Below are positions 46,054-57,162 of a stretch of 64,000 bases of DNA, piece after piece. Source of the stretch: Mercenaria mercenaria (taxonomy: Eukaryota > Mollusca > Bivalvia > Venerida > Veneridae). Both the position numbers and the translations under genes were made by a program. Position 1 is the stretch's first letter. Every line of letters starts with the position of its first letter. The notes beneath the pieces are model-generated. The model was not told the origin of the DNA. It saw only the letters and a list, made by a program, of their open reading frames with translations, and did not search any database. The stretch lies in the NCBI RefSeq assembly GCF_021730395.1, contig NC_069374.1, positions 60,470,501-60,534,500 of the forward strand, given 5' to 3'.

Positions 46054-49000
46054 CTACAAGAAAAAATGTTACCAGACTTGAAGTATTTGTATGATGTTCT
46101 ACGTTTTATTACATGTATTAAAAAGTAAATAGAGGTTTAAGGTTGAAACATTGTTTAGGAACATCGATTATATTAGTAACTAAGTATTTTCACATATATT
46201 GTGCGTTTTTTATTTTATTTTATCATTACTATTATACACACGGAACAACTTTAAAGTGTATCAATATATACATTAATTTGTAAGTATTTTAAGCTGCATG
46301 TCACCAAAATTTAAGAAACAAAAACAGAACAAAAAAGAAAATAAAAACAAGAAATCAACGAGACTAAATTCTTAAGTGAGCGCATGGAACACAAGACTAC
46401 TGGCACTTATCGAGATGTTCTAGAGTGTTCTCCGTGACGACGTAACAGAAGACAACTTGTCAGAAGCCAATGATTTATGTAGGTCTAATGACAGGAGTGT
46501 ACTATGGTGGCCGAGTATTGTCATTTCGCTATTTTGTTTTATCGCAGCGACACAACAACAAACGTCGTTATGGCGCCCGCTGAACGGCGCTCCGACAAAA
46601 CGTCGCCCTGCCGAATGTCGCCCGACCAAACGTCGTCTTTTCGCCTACGAAATGATATAGTACTATTAATCAAAACTGTGCCCTACCCTCTCCCCTATCC
46701 CAATCTTCTTAAATCCAATAGCGAGTCCATCAATGAACTGATGTGTAACTTTTGAATAATAAGATTTTTTCATGACATATATAGACAGAGGACATTTGTA
46801 CCAATCAGGCACAGTTATAGTAAATAAAAAAATATTTCTCTAAGAGTGGTAAAGTAACTCCTCAACCAGATAACGACGTTTATCGTTGTGTCGCTGCGAC
46901 AGAACGAAATTAATTTAACGAAATGACACAAATTATCCACCATAGGTTACTGTAACAGTGGTACTTGCACAGAGCAAGCTCTTACTGCTAATCCTGACCC
47001 ACCGTCAACGTAACCCAAACAATAGATACTAGCTACCTCTTTTTTAGAAACTATTTTTAACCATCGAGACTACATATATAGTATTGGCTTTACCTGCACA
47101 TGACACTAAATGTGTTGCTGTATCGTTGTTTCTTTGTTCTAAGCATCCATAGATGGTGAAGTGCAGAGTTTTTGTTCTTCGGCTCGTGTTCTAGTACCTG
47201 CATTCGGTTTATTGGCTGATTGGTCAACCAACGAAATAATACTCGAACCTATGTAATGGTAGTAAAACAAAACAAAAAATGTTACTTTAGCATCATTGTT
47301 TTTCTTATTTTATGTATTTAAGATTACATTTATGTAGCACTTTGGACGATCCAGTGTTTTTATATACTACATTAGGTCGTCTGGAAACAAGATTATTGAT
47401 CGGTTAAGCTGTCCGCTGCTGAAATATTCTTCAAAACTTGATACTATGGTAAAATAATGCCAAATCTAACCACAGCACAATAATTGTTGTTCTAATATAA
47501 GTATAAGGTTTTGGTACATTATCGATGCTCTTGGTACTACTAGTATTGTAAACTAATAAGTTGAATATAAACAAAGCACAAGTGTATTGTTCTAATATAA
47601 GCATAAAGTTCTGGTACATTATCACAGAAATATGAAGAGCAGTTTAAGAACCAGGTAGCTATCCCCTCATGATATTTCGGCAATATGATTGATGAGACCG
47701 TACAAATTAGACTTTTCATTTCAGTTTTACATAAAGGTAGCGGACTCGTAATGACATTTGGCAGTTTCTCTACGATGACGTAATATCACGCTATTTCGGC
47801 ATCCTTCGGCCATAACAGAACATGGCGGAAATGCCGAGATAAAAAACAGAAATTACGTAATCGAACGAACAATGCTGTCTGTCATTTCCAAGCCATTACC
47901 TTAAATGGAAATGCATTCGTTTCGTGTAGTACAAAGTCAGCGTTGCATTATATCTTATGAGTCAAAAGAGCCATTTACCTTAGACAAGTCATCGTCATAC
48001 CCTTCTATAAGATATTCTACCAGCGCCTCTATCGGCTTGCTGAGTGTCGTCATGGGAACCTGAGAGCAAGAAAAATAGTACTGTACATATACTTAAAACA
48101 AAGACATAAATCCAATAGAAATACCAATGTTTCAAAAACGCAACCTCCCAGATCACACATTTTATGTAAGTACTCGTAAAGCAATTACATAAATTCGGAA
48201 GTACACTAATGTAATAAACCTTTAACATTTTAAGAATATGAGACGTTGGTCGAATTGATCTGGTCTTAAATAGGTGGAAGACAATTTTTGATGTTTCAGC
48301 TGCTTAGGAGAATATTGCATTAAGTCTTTCCACACTCGATGAATCAATTGATAAAATGCTCGACAGAGCGTTCCATTTTATTATCCTATTTAACTCGTTT
48401 AATGAGACATTCGTGTATTATCATATCTTTATTAACAACTTGCAACAAATTTGATTTAGACTTAATGTAATGCACACTTTATATAAACCCTCAGGCTCAC
48501 ATACTTTTGTAACATAAAAGTTACAAATATATGTTTCTACAAACATGCACAAGAATTGCCGTAACAACTAACTGTGAAAATCTAAATATATATGAGCTCC
48601 TTCATGCATTCCGTTCAAGTTAGCTTGATAAAGATCTTAAATAAAAGCTATTTGTAAACTACATACACCCCAATGACGCATTGTTAGAGGAAACTTGGTA
48701 AGTAACTTTCAGTTATTGAATGGAAATCAGTTTCAGCCTTGATGGCCTTGACCTTTGATATATTGACCAAAAAACAATAGGAGTCATCTACCGACCACAT
48801 ACAGTTTTACCCTTTAAGTTTGGAGGTCGTAGACCCGAGAATGCCCAAGATATATTGATCGACAACCATTTTCCGATGGACGCACGGACCAACCGACTGG
48901 CAGATATAGAAACCTTGTAATCAAACACGATATAGGTCTGCCCGATCTAAAGGTGGCATATTAAATATTTCATTGTGAGTGACGGAGTCCATTTTGATTT

Positions 49001-49946
49001 GAACGTTAAACAAATATATAATGAAAATTCTTTCGAATACCAGAAATCATTCAAACAAACTGAGAGGTGAGAATAAGTGCAAGAAAAGTCCCTCACACCC
49101 TGTCACACCGTCCTAAGCGGAACCATTGAGTGAACTCCGTGGTCCTAAAGGACCAGAAACACTAAATTACTAAGGAGTCTGATTACACATACCCGTATGG
49201 CTTTATCATCAACAAGCATGTACTCCACAATGTCTATTGTTTCTGTCTTTGATTTATTTGGAGGACGAGGTAGTGGTAAATTTTCCGGGAGCTGCCGAAG
49301 ATCTTTGACGTAGAAGTCGTGAGTTTCCGACAATTTGTAAGACTTCGAAGGCGGCTTGGTATAAATTGCTGGAATGGTCGGGCCTCCCTGAATTTTCTGA
49401 AATTCACATCTACATAGTAAAACAAAACAAAAAAGAACGATGTGTCACTAAAACGTTAAAAGTTTCAAACGCCTAAAATATATTTATGCGGGTTTGGTGT
49501 TCCATGGTAGCGGTTCTCCTCAAAATAGAACGTTTCTCATCAAATGACAAAACGCTTAAAAAAAGTAATGTATGATACGAGTACATTCACTTACTTATAT
49601 GTATACCCAATGTAGCATGTGTTATTTAAAGAGTCCGGAAAGGAAAAGTCACGTGAGAAAAGGTATATGATTCAGTAACACTATCAGAATAAATAATAAT
49701 AATAAAAAAAAATAATCGGAACATTTCAAATTCAAATTGACCTGTAAACCAGTTTAAAACATATCATATAAAACAATCTTTTATTATAGTGATTTATTCT
49801 TAAGTAAATACAGACATAATATTATGATTTAGAAAACACGTATCATATGAAGACTGACCCTAGAAGTTTGTGATTTGAATTATTTAGATATAATTTCTTA
49901 CCGATTTGATACAGTTTAAACTCAATGCCGACTTAACTCTCTCCAT
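44412..49946 (-). CDS. KY/hillarin-type transglutaminase-like protein (five exons)
   Basis: Exons 49946-49902, 49396-49193, 48059-47979, 47248-47094 and 46053-44412 (45+204+81+155+1642 = 2127 nt) give 708 residues, with GT/AG at every junction and matching phases. The ATG has A at -3 and G at +4, with in-frame stops just upstream. Residues 84-260 match the KY/hillarin transglutaminase-like fold: F-R-W-L-T-N near 115, Y-S-N-T-F-S-V-M-C-R-Y-A-G-L-Y-C-V near 153-169, E-W-N-A-V-R-V-E-G-D-W-R-F-V-D-T-L-W-G at 194-212. About 270-510 is the beta-rich KY region; 510-708 is a Ser/Pro/Lys-rich disordered tail. Family members (kyphoscoliosis peptidase, hillarin) act in muscle and cytoskeletal scaffolding. 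Here the catalytic Cys position appears to be Lys150 and the His position Gly193; only Asp208 remains, so a non-enzymatic role is likely (inference). No signal peptide; cytoplasmic. Confidence 0.85.
46520..46927. mobile_element. MITE in intron 4 of KY-like gene
   Basis: Left GTCATTTCGCTATTTTG..TCGCAGCGACACAACAACAAACGTCG and right CGACGTTTATCGTTGTGTCGCTGCGACAG..CGAAATGAC are inverted over about 55 bp with several differences. Length 408 bp. The left arm continues into a repeated ACGTCG / GACCAAACGTCG tract. Its short open frames on both strands are incidental. No clear target duplication. Confidence 0.7.
47094..47248 (-). CDS. exon 4 of KY-like gene
   Basis: Acceptor CATTACATAG before GTTCGAGTA at 47248; donor TGCAG/GTAAAG at 47094, phase 2. 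Residues 111-162 include F-R-W-L-T-N-Q-P-I-N and R-T-K-K-Q-R-Y-S-N-T-F-S-V-M-C. In active relatives the equivalent of K-Q-R-Y is C-x-G-Y, so the nucleophile is replaced by Lys150. Confidence 0.85.
47484..47624. repeat. ~102-bp tandem duplication in intron 3
   Basis: TTGTTCTAATATAAG(T/C)ATAA followed by GTT(T/C)TGGTACATTATC occurs at 47484 and 47587. The intervening unit ends (AACAAAGCACAA..) also align. Only a few substitutions, so fairly recent. Confidence 0.7.
47979..48059 (-). CDS. exon 3 of KY-like gene
   Basis: 27 codons, phase 0 at both sides: acceptor CTTGCTCTCAG, donor AAG/GTAAATG. Encodes V-P-M-T-T-L-S-K-P-I-E-A-L-V-E-Y-L and G-Y-D-D-D-L-S-K, the conserved helix entering the KY fold. 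Confidence 0.85.
48660..48970. repeat. diverged interspersed-repeat relic in intron 2
   Basis: GATGGCCTTGACCTTTGATATATTGACC, AATAGGAGTCATCTACCGACCA and GACGCACGGACCAACCGACTGGCAGATATAG resemble the body and tail of the repeat at 21400-21740. Ends not preserved. Confidence 0.45.
49193..49396 (-). CDS. exon 2 of KY-like gene
   Basis: 68 codons, phase 0. The acceptor used is ATTTCAG before AAAATTCAG at 49396; the upstream TATGTAG would put a stop in frame. Donor CGG/GTATGTG at 49193. Encodes I-Q-G-G-P-T-I-P-A-I-Y-T-K-P-P-S-K-S-Y and S-E-T-H-D-F-Y-V-K-D-L-R-Q-L-P, a linker before the fold, and I-D-I-V-E-Y-M-L-V-D-D-K-A-I-R. Confidence 0.85.
49902..49946 (-). CDS. exon 1 (coding part) of KY-like gene
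   Basis: ATG at 49944-49946 in context AAAG-ATG-G; donor ATCG/GTAAGA at 49902. Fifteen codons, M-E-R-V-K-S-A-L-S-L-N-C-I-K-S, no signal peptide. In-frame TAA and TGA lie 21-30 nt upstream, supporting this start unless an upstream exon adds coding sequence. Confidence 0.7.
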
Positions 49947-51069
49947 CTTTGAAGTTTCTGTATTTTATATTCACACAGTTTCTATCCGAACTCAAGGAAT
50001 TCGGGAAATTCTGCCATTTTAAATTATTTGAACGTTTTGTGTATACATGGTACTGTTGTAGTGATATCAGATCACTTTCTCTTTAAACAAAACAATAGAA
50101 GGGCGACATATAATTTTGCAATTGTTAGGTTGAGGATTGAATTACTTCTTCAACTATTGACTCGCTACGGTGTGACGAGAGGAATTGTTCTTTTGAAAAT
50201 TACTGATAGATTCGGTCGATTATTCATTTATAATCAATGAAAATGTAGGGCTCTATACTAATATATAAAACTGTGACATGTAGACAGTTTAATGTGATTG
50301 TCCTTTGTCTTTCATTGAGGGTACTGAAATGATTTTTGTGTATGTAGCAGCATGAATATATTTTTTTTTACAAATCTGAATCTGATAAAACTGGAATAAA
50401 TAAAAACACTTTAAACGACATAAATAAAAACGACATAAATAAAAACACTTTAAACGACCCTTTAAAAATGATGTCTCATTCAAGGAGAAGTGAACATGTT
50501 GCAGATAAAACAAATAAAACTATTTTGGGACTGAATTGTTTGAATCAGGATGTTACGTTAGCTTAAAAATGAGCGTCCACTCACACGAAGGCGTGTAAAA
50601 GACTTTTTCAAGTTTGTACTTTTACAAAATAATTTAAAGGTCACGCGTAACTTATTTTTAAATTTGAAATGTTTGAAAAGTGACTTAAAAGACATAAACA
50701 CATTTATGTTGTATCTTTTAACTCACAAGAATGTACATTTTGTTGGGTGTTATATATTTTAACTTGCAAGCATGTACATTTCTATTTACTATTTATGTCT
50801 CGGAATAGGGCCTGCAAGATTCTGCTGTCAGAAATTTATGTAATAACAAAACACAACTTTTAGGATCTCTTTCCGGCTTAAGAAAATTTCTCATCATCAC
50901 ACTAAGACAGAATACTGAAAAGAAAGTAAGAATATATAATGACGGCCTTTCTCGTAGGCTTTTATTCAACTTTGTGTACATGTCATTAAAACGTGTTTCA
51001 TAAAATCGAGACTTCATTTTTTTTTCACTCAGGGTATCATTTACACCCGTGTATCTAAATACCTTATAA
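49947..51069. other. 5' flank of KY-like gene, no further gene
   Basis: Presumed promoter side of the KY-like gene. It includes a small tandem array of ATAAATAAAAAC(ACTTTAAACG)AC words at 50395-50460. No TATA box could be assigned with confidence in this AT-rich DNA. Confidence 0.4.
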
Positions 51070-51268
51070 GGCCCTCCGTGACGAAGTGGTTAAGGTTGCT
51101 GCATTCGATTCACTTGCCCCTCACCGCTGTGGGTTCCAAACCTCGTTTGAGGTGCAGAGTTTTTTCATGTATGGAAAAGCGGACTTACGCAAGGTAGGCC
51201 GTTCTACCTAGGTGCACGCTCGTGTCTGAAATAATGCCCGGGGGCGAACATGGGTCTTCTGCCATCAT
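51070..51268 (+). repeat. tRNA-derived SINE, 3'-truncated
   Basis: GGCCCTCCGTGACGAAGTGG plus TTAAGG is a clear box A region and CGCTGTGGGTTCCAAACCTCG a box B. The following body (TTCATGTATGGAAAAGCGG, GTTCTACCTAGGTGCACGCTCG, AATAATGCCCGGGG, GGGTCTTCTGCC) matches the consensus of a widespread bivalve tRNA-SINE as I recall it. The usual 3' end is missing. Confidence 0.8.
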
Positions 51269-51306
51269 ATAATTTTATATTCAACTATGTTAAACTACCT
51301 ATTTTA

Positions 51307-51677
51307 AACAAGAGGGGCATGATGACCCTTGATCGCTCATCTGAGTAATATGAGCCATATGTTTAAAATAGCACACTGATGCTAAAATATTATAAAGTAG
51401 GTCAGTAGGTCAAATTCATGGTCACTGAAAGTCTGTTTTAAGATCGGTGTGCAAAACTGTACATGTCATCCAAATTTCAAAGCTGAATCTTGAAAAAAAA
51501 AAGTAGGTCAGTAGGTCAAGGTCACAGTCAAGTAACCCCTAATCGCTTGGGGTCATCAGGTAATTATGTATAATTAAACAGTCTTGGAAATATGATTTGA
51601 TAATTTGTGAAGTTTTTATTCCTATATATCTCATATACCACTTGACCCCCAGGGTGGGGCCTCTTTTCAACCCAGGG
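51307..51677. repeat. left part of pearl-like element copy 2 (GGGGCCTCTTTTCACCCC family), split by the BEL/Pao insertion
   Basis: Starts AACAAGAGGGGCATGATG. Matches 6967-7310, including GCACACTGA.GCTAAAATATTA and AGGTCAGTAGGTCAAGGTCA. It reaches the first core unit (GGGGCCTCTTTTCAACCCAGGG) and stops at the LTR; the core resumes at 60165. Confidence 0.85.
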
Positions 51678-51816
51678 TGTCTGGAATTGGCGCTCTTTAA
51701 CGTAACGTAAACGTCAACGTCACATCCTTGCAATGTTTTGTATGTAACGTCATTATTAAAAAGGTATCGAACCTGGAACAGCGTCGTTATTGCTATATTC
51801 CACTATATCTAAGATA
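51678..51816 (+). repeat. left LTR of BEL/Pao fossil
   Basis: 139 bp, starts TGTCTGGAATTGGCG, ends CTATATCTAAGATA. Differs from the right LTR at two positions near its start. It contains repeated ACGT words (AACGTAACGTAAACGTCAACG) and TATTAAAAAGG as a possible core promoter word. Short for the family. Confidence 0.95.
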
Positions 51817-51839
51817 TTGGTGCCGTGACAAAAGAAAAT

Positions 51840-53290
51840 CAACAGAAATGAAGCAGAAACTACTCCAGATACGAGAAGCACAGAAAGCCGTCATTACTGC
51901 CCAGCTGAAAAAGATTGAAGATGTAAAAAGTAGCGATGTCGACATAGTGGAATTCGACACGATTCTTGAGGCAGTAGAGGCCAAGTTCAAGTCACTGGAA
52001 GGTACTAATGAAAAGATACTAGCGCAAACTGATGGCGAAGATTTACTAACTGAGATGACGGAGACCGATGATTACATGCTGAGCGTAAAAATTCAGATCA
52101 GAAGTCTTCAAGCTTTTAAGAGCAACCGCAAATCTTCCACACCATCTATCCAAACCGCAACTACCGCCAGTAGTGATGTTCAGCCTACCAGGTCCAGTAT
52201 CCAACCTACAGGGTCCAGTTTCCATCCTTCAGAGCTCCGTGTCCAGTCTGCGGAGGGTATCCGGTCTACAGAGTTGTATCCCACTGACGTCTGCCCTAGA
52301 GAACCATTCAGCAACGCAAGCGCCCAGTCACAGAGTATAGCCACAGACAGAGTACAATATACACGCCAACCTGTAAGTAATGCTTCTATTAATTCTACAA
52401 ACTCGTCCATTTTCCATAGACTGCCGAAACTTACGCTCCCTACTTTCAACGGGGATATTTTACGTTGGCAAACGTTCTGGGACTCATTCGAATCCACCAT
52501 ACATCTAAATTATAATCTAACTGATGTGCAAAAGTTCAGCTACTTGCAATCTCAGCTTGAATCTGAAGCAGCCAATACTATTGAAGGTTTTACGCTGACC
52601 AATGCCAATTATGCTCGAGCGATAGATTTACTGAAAGAAAGGTATGGTCGCCGACAAAAAATTACCCACGCCACTATGCAAGCCCTTCTTCAGCTTCCAG
52701 CCCCGACAAATAGTATCCATAGCTTGCGCAGTTTCTACGATAAGATGGAATCGTATATCCGTAGTCTAGTGTCCAATGGTCAGTATCAGGACACGTACGG
52801 CAACTTACTAGTTCCCATAATATTAGATAAGTTACCAGGAGAAGTACGACGTAACCTAGCCCGAGAGCACGGCGACGGTGACTGGCAGTTACTAGATCTA
52901 CGCAAGGCAATATCCAGGGAAATAAACATATTAGATACAGGCGGTCCTATAAGTCATCAGCCGGAAGTAGACATGTATGGGTCAACAGCTTCGTTTTATA
53001 CTGGTACAAAGACGAAACGAACTGCGCCAGTTTCTTCCAACCCCATGATTCCCCCTAAAAGATCACACAGAAACCCAGTAAAGTGTGCCTTCTGTCAGGA
53101 ATCACACAGTTCCATAGATTGTACCAAGTACCCTGACGTCGCATCCAGACTAGCCGTCGTAAAAAAGAATCGACTATGCTTCAACTGTCTTGGTTCACAC
53201 ATGATGTCCAGATGCAAGTCACGTCGTACATGCCAGAAGTGCCACAAGAAGCATCACACAAGTATTTGCCAGCCAGAAAACGCCCCGCAA
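51840..53290 (+). mobile_element. gag-like region of BEL/Pao fossil
   Basis: An N-terminal Lys/Glu-rich coiled-coil-like part, a Ser/Thr-rich linker, then a DUF1759-type capsid-like domain (L-P-K-L-T-L-P-T-F-N-G-D near 52425) and a Cys/His-rich zinc-knuckle cluster near 53085-53275 (C-A-F-C-x-E-S-H, C-F-N-C-L-G-S-H, C-Q-K-C-H-K-K-H-H). Family assignment is secure from this order. Part of the broken element. Confidence 0.85.
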
Positions 53291-53379
53291 CATACTAGAC
53301 CTACACAGACTCACAGTGACCCAAAGGCACCAGCTCAAGCGTCCTATCCCCAACCGGAAGTTACGGTGCACGCATCATC

Positions 53380-55090
53380 AACCCAAAAATCTCTATCCGG
53401 AGTTTTACTGAAGACAGCCATCGCCCCTATATGTTCCAGAGAAAACCATTCTTTAGACGTTACTATCCTATTTGATGAAGGATCACAACAATCGTACATA
53501 ACACAGTCGTTAGCGTAAGAATTACAACTGCGATGGGAAACAACCGAGACAATTTGTTTGTCGGCATTTGGAGGGAGGAGTGACGGAGTTCAGCACCTTG
53601 ATACCACTACGGTCTACCTGATAACAGATTCTAAGCAAAAGATCCCTATCAAAACTATTATTGTCCCGACCATAGCAAATCCCATTACTAATCACCTGAA
53701 AGATTCCACGGTTAATTTACCATACTTACGTGGTCTTAAGTTAGCCCATCCAGTGAGCAGTGACAGTTGTTTTAACATATCCCTACTCATCGGCGCTGAT
53801 TTCTACTGGGATATTGTTGAAGATGAGGTACGACGTGGAGATGGTCCCACGGCAGTAAAGTCCAAGATTGGCTACCTATTATCCGGACGCTTACCTGATT
53901 CGACCTCCAGAGATTCTACCCAGCATGCACTGAACGTTATCACTTCCTGTGCAGATGAAGTCCACAGCCTAGAGAAATTCTGGAAGCTAGAGGGTATGGG
54001 GATCGCCGATAGTACCGATGACGAGAAGATCACAGACTGCCTTGAGAATTATCAGCAGAATGCCATTCAGTATAGTAATGGAAGATACACTGCCCAGTTA
54101 CCTTGGAAACAAGACCACCCTCCACTTCCCACAAACTACCAGATTACCAAACGCAGAACCGAGAACACTATCAGGCGACTAAGTGCAGAGCCAGAGATAC
54201 TGCAGAAGTATGGCGAGATCATCGCAGAACAGGAAAGAAGAGGCTTTATAGAGAAAGTTGACGAAGATTCCCAGACAACAAGAGTGCACTACATACCCCA
54301 TCACCCAGTGAAAAAGGATTCCTCTACCACCCCCATCAGAATTGTGTATGATTGCAGCTGCCGAAAATCCCGTGATGAGCCGTCCCTGAATGATTGCCTA
54401 GAATCAACCCCGCCCATCCTGAACGATTTGACTTCCCTTCTAACCCGATTCCGGTACAACAGATACGCAGTTACCACAGACATTGAAAAGGCTTTTCTTC
54501 ACGTGGGCCTGCACGAGAGTGACAGAGATGTTACGAGATTCCTATGGCTACAGAACACTAACGATCCCTGCAGTCCCTTGATTACCTATCGCTTTAAAGT
54601 TGTGCTATTCGGCGCTACATGTTTGCCATTCATGCTGAATGCGACCCTCCTCAAGAACCTACGTTTGAACCCGAGCCTCAAAGCAGCTACCATTATAGAG
54701 CGAGACCTCTACGTAGACAACGTAGTATCCAGCTTTACAAATGAATTAGACCTCTTGAACTACTTCTGGGAATCCAGAACACTGATGTACAACGCCGGCA
54801 TGAATCTACGTTCCTGGACCTCTAACAGCGACAATTTACGTCATACCGCAAGTACCGTCGGCGTACTCGATAGTGATGAGTTTACCAAGGTCCTAGGCTT
54901 ACGTTGGAATCCCACTAGTGACATGCTGTCATTTCCTCCAAGAGTTATTCCCCAACTTGACAAAGTGACAAAGAGAGCAGTCTTGAAGTATACATCCAGA
55001 ATTTATGATCCACTAGGCCTGCTTAGCCCTGTAACCATCAGAACCAAGATTCTACTACAAGATCTATGGAAGAAGAGTTATGACTGAGAT
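53380..55090 (+). mobile_element. protease-like and reverse transcriptase region of BEL/Pao fossil
   Basis: A DUF1758-type aspartic protease-like stretch (I-L-F-D-E-G-S-Q-Q-S near 53470), then I-G-A-D-F-Y-W, then a Pao-type reverse transcriptase (about 54170-54900) with D-I-E-K-A-F-L and Y-V-D-N boxes, and the Pao signature Y-D-P-L-G-L-L-S-P near 55010. Part of the broken element. Confidence 0.85.
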
Positions 55091-55149
55091 GTCCCGTTAC
55101 CAGAAGATATACAGCACATATATGGCATACCCTTAGCCTCGATTTGAAT

Positions 55150-56440
55150 TCCGCACAGACCATGACCTTCCCCAGATTACTGCTGTCTACCGCTAGTTCC
55201 GGAGTTGACAAGACCTCAGGGCAGTTACACGTGTTTGTAGACGCCAGTATGGCACCATATGGAGCCGCAGCGTACATCTGCAATAGCACCGACGCACGAC
55301 TTGTCATGGCGAAGAATCGAGTGGCACCCCTCAAGAAACTCACACTACCACAACTAGAATTGATGGCTGCCTTGATTGGTGCAAGACTAGGTTCCCATCT
55401 ACAGAAGTCGCTCATAGTCACAGACATTAGATATTGGTCCGACAGCCAGATCGTCCTAAACTGGTTGAAGTCATCGAAACCTACCAAGAGATTTATTACC
55501 AACCGAGATATCTAACTTAACCCCAGGGTCGTCATGGAGATATTGCCCAACAGATAGTAACCCAGCGGATCTACTTACCCGAGGCATCACTGCAGATAAG
55601 TTCCTGAGTAGCAGTCTAGGGAGTACCGGTCCCTCCTGGTTATGTGACACTAGTACGTGGCCTACTTGGGATTCTACACAGGCATTAATGCAGACGACCA
55701 GTGAAGAGCAGACGACATTAGTTGATTATTCTAACATACTCGCCAACCAGCAGACGACATCTAGCCAAGACATTAGCATACTCCAGTTGATTGACATAAC
55801 CAGATTCAGCAAATACAGCAAGCTCCTTCGTGTTACGGCCTACGTACGACGATTCGTATACAATTGTCGAACTACTCAACATAGAATGTTAGGTGTTCTG
55901 TCCACACAAGAACTACAAGATGCTGAGCAAATGTTATTGCGAGATTGCCAGGAAACCGCTTATCCAGATGAAGTTACCTACCTGAAGTCCCCTACGTCCC
56001 GCATACCTCGTCCAACGCTTGTGAATAAACTACAGTTGTTTCAAGACGGTAATGGCCTACTTCGATGTGGCGGGAGAATCCAGAATGCCCCTAATGCTGA
56101 ATCAACGAAGTTTCCTTACTTATTGCCTAAGAAACACCTACTTACCCGCTTAATTGTACAGAACGCCCATGAGAAATACCTGCATGCCGGAACGAACGCT
56201 ACAGTAACCAACATTCGTCAGAAGTATTGGATACCGGCCATTAGACAGTGTGTGAACGCCATAACCCGTAAGTGCGTGACATGCAGACGAGTCACCGGGA
56301 GACCCTACAGTGCCCCTGATCCACCACCGTTGCCAAAGATACGAGTTGAAAATGCACCTCCATTCACAGTCACAGGTGTTGACTTTACCGGAGCCATCCA
56401 AACTAAGAACAATACAGGAACCAAATCAAAGGCATACATA
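55150..56440 (+). mobile_element. RNase H and first part of integrase region of BEL/Pao fossil
   Basis: RNase H-like V-F-V-D-A-S-x-x-P-Y-G-A-A-A-Y near 55230 and the integrase zinc-binding H-x(4)-H..C-x-x-C module near 56165-56285 (K-C-V-T-C-R-R), then the beginning of the catalytic core (V-D-F-T-G). The core is interrupted at about 56440 by inserted DNA. Confidence 0.85.
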
Positions 56441-56466
56441 ATTATGATCTCTCATCAAATGAAGCA

Positions 56467-57162
56467 ATGAATTACTTCTGGCATGAAGGAGAGGGAGAGC
56501 TGAATGCAAATGTGTTCGCATCATGTGTAATTGATTACTTAGATAGTATAGACATATCGAACATCACACATATTATAATATATAGCGATGGCTGTACCTA
56601 TCAAAATAGAAACTGCACAATGGCCAATGCGTTACTTCTTTGGGCGGCGAAGAATAATATAGTAGTCTATCAGAAATATTTAGAGCGTGGACACACGCAA
56701 ATGGAGTGTGATTCCGTTCACTCCGTCATAGAAAGAAAGATACGTAAGCTACCAATCTACGTACCTCAGATGTATGTCGACAACATTGAACTCGCTAAAA
56801 CAGCTAATCCCAAATATAAAGTGAAATATCTGGACCATAAATTCTTTAACGACTACGAAAACTATTACACAACCATTAGGCCTGGAACTGGTGTAGGGGC
56901 CTCTACAGTGACTGATATAAGAGTGTTAAAGTACAACACAGATGGAAAAATTGAATATAAACTGAATCACAGCGACACAGCGTTTCTTGAAATACCAAGA
57001 GCCAGAACTAATAGAACACGAGAAGTATCAGTTTTAGATGTACCAAACAAGCTCTACAGAAATAGCATCCCTATCAAGAAAGGAAAGTACCAGCATGTAA
57101 TGCAACTTAAATCAGTCATCCCGAGAGATTTTCATGGTTTTATGACAATATCCCGCATGTAA
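56467..57162 (+). CDS. partial transposase-like (DUF7869-type, RNase H-fold) ORF
   Basis: 231 codons, no introns. N-Y-F-W-H-E-G-E-G-E-L-N-A-N-V-F-A-S-C opens it, followed by I-I-I-Y-S-D-G-C-T-Y-Q-N-R-N (about residues 37-50), Y-L-E-R-G-H-T-Q-M-E-C-D-S-V-H-S-V-I-E-R-K (about 74-94) and I-Y-V-P-Q-M-Y-V-D. The Y-S-D-G/N-C-x-x-Q-N-R/K-N plus G-H-T-Q-M-E-x-D-S-V/M-H block is what I recall of the DUF7869 family, multi-copy in molluscs, cnidarians and arthropods and likely RNase H-fold with Asp/Glu catalytic residues. Full-length members are much longer, and the first ATG falls inside the conserved domain, so the N-terminal half is missing. An exact family name within DNA transposons is not claimed. 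No recognisable polyadenylation tract follows. Confidence 0.6.
   Translation: MNYFWHEGEGELNANVFASCVIDYLDSIDISNITHIIIYSDGCTYQNRNCTMANALLLWAAKNNIVVYQKYLERGHTQMECDSVHSVIERKIRKLPIYVPQMYVDNIELAKTANPKYKVKYLDHKFFNDYENYYTTIRPGTGVGASTVTDIRVLKYNTDGKIEYKLNHSDTAFLEIPRARTNRTREVSVLDVPNKLYRNSIPIKKGKYQHVMQLKSVIPRDFHGFMTISRM

Noticed and set aside
44657-46094. Several plus-strand frames across the KY-like last exon
   Set aside because: Antisense shadows of a well supported exon.
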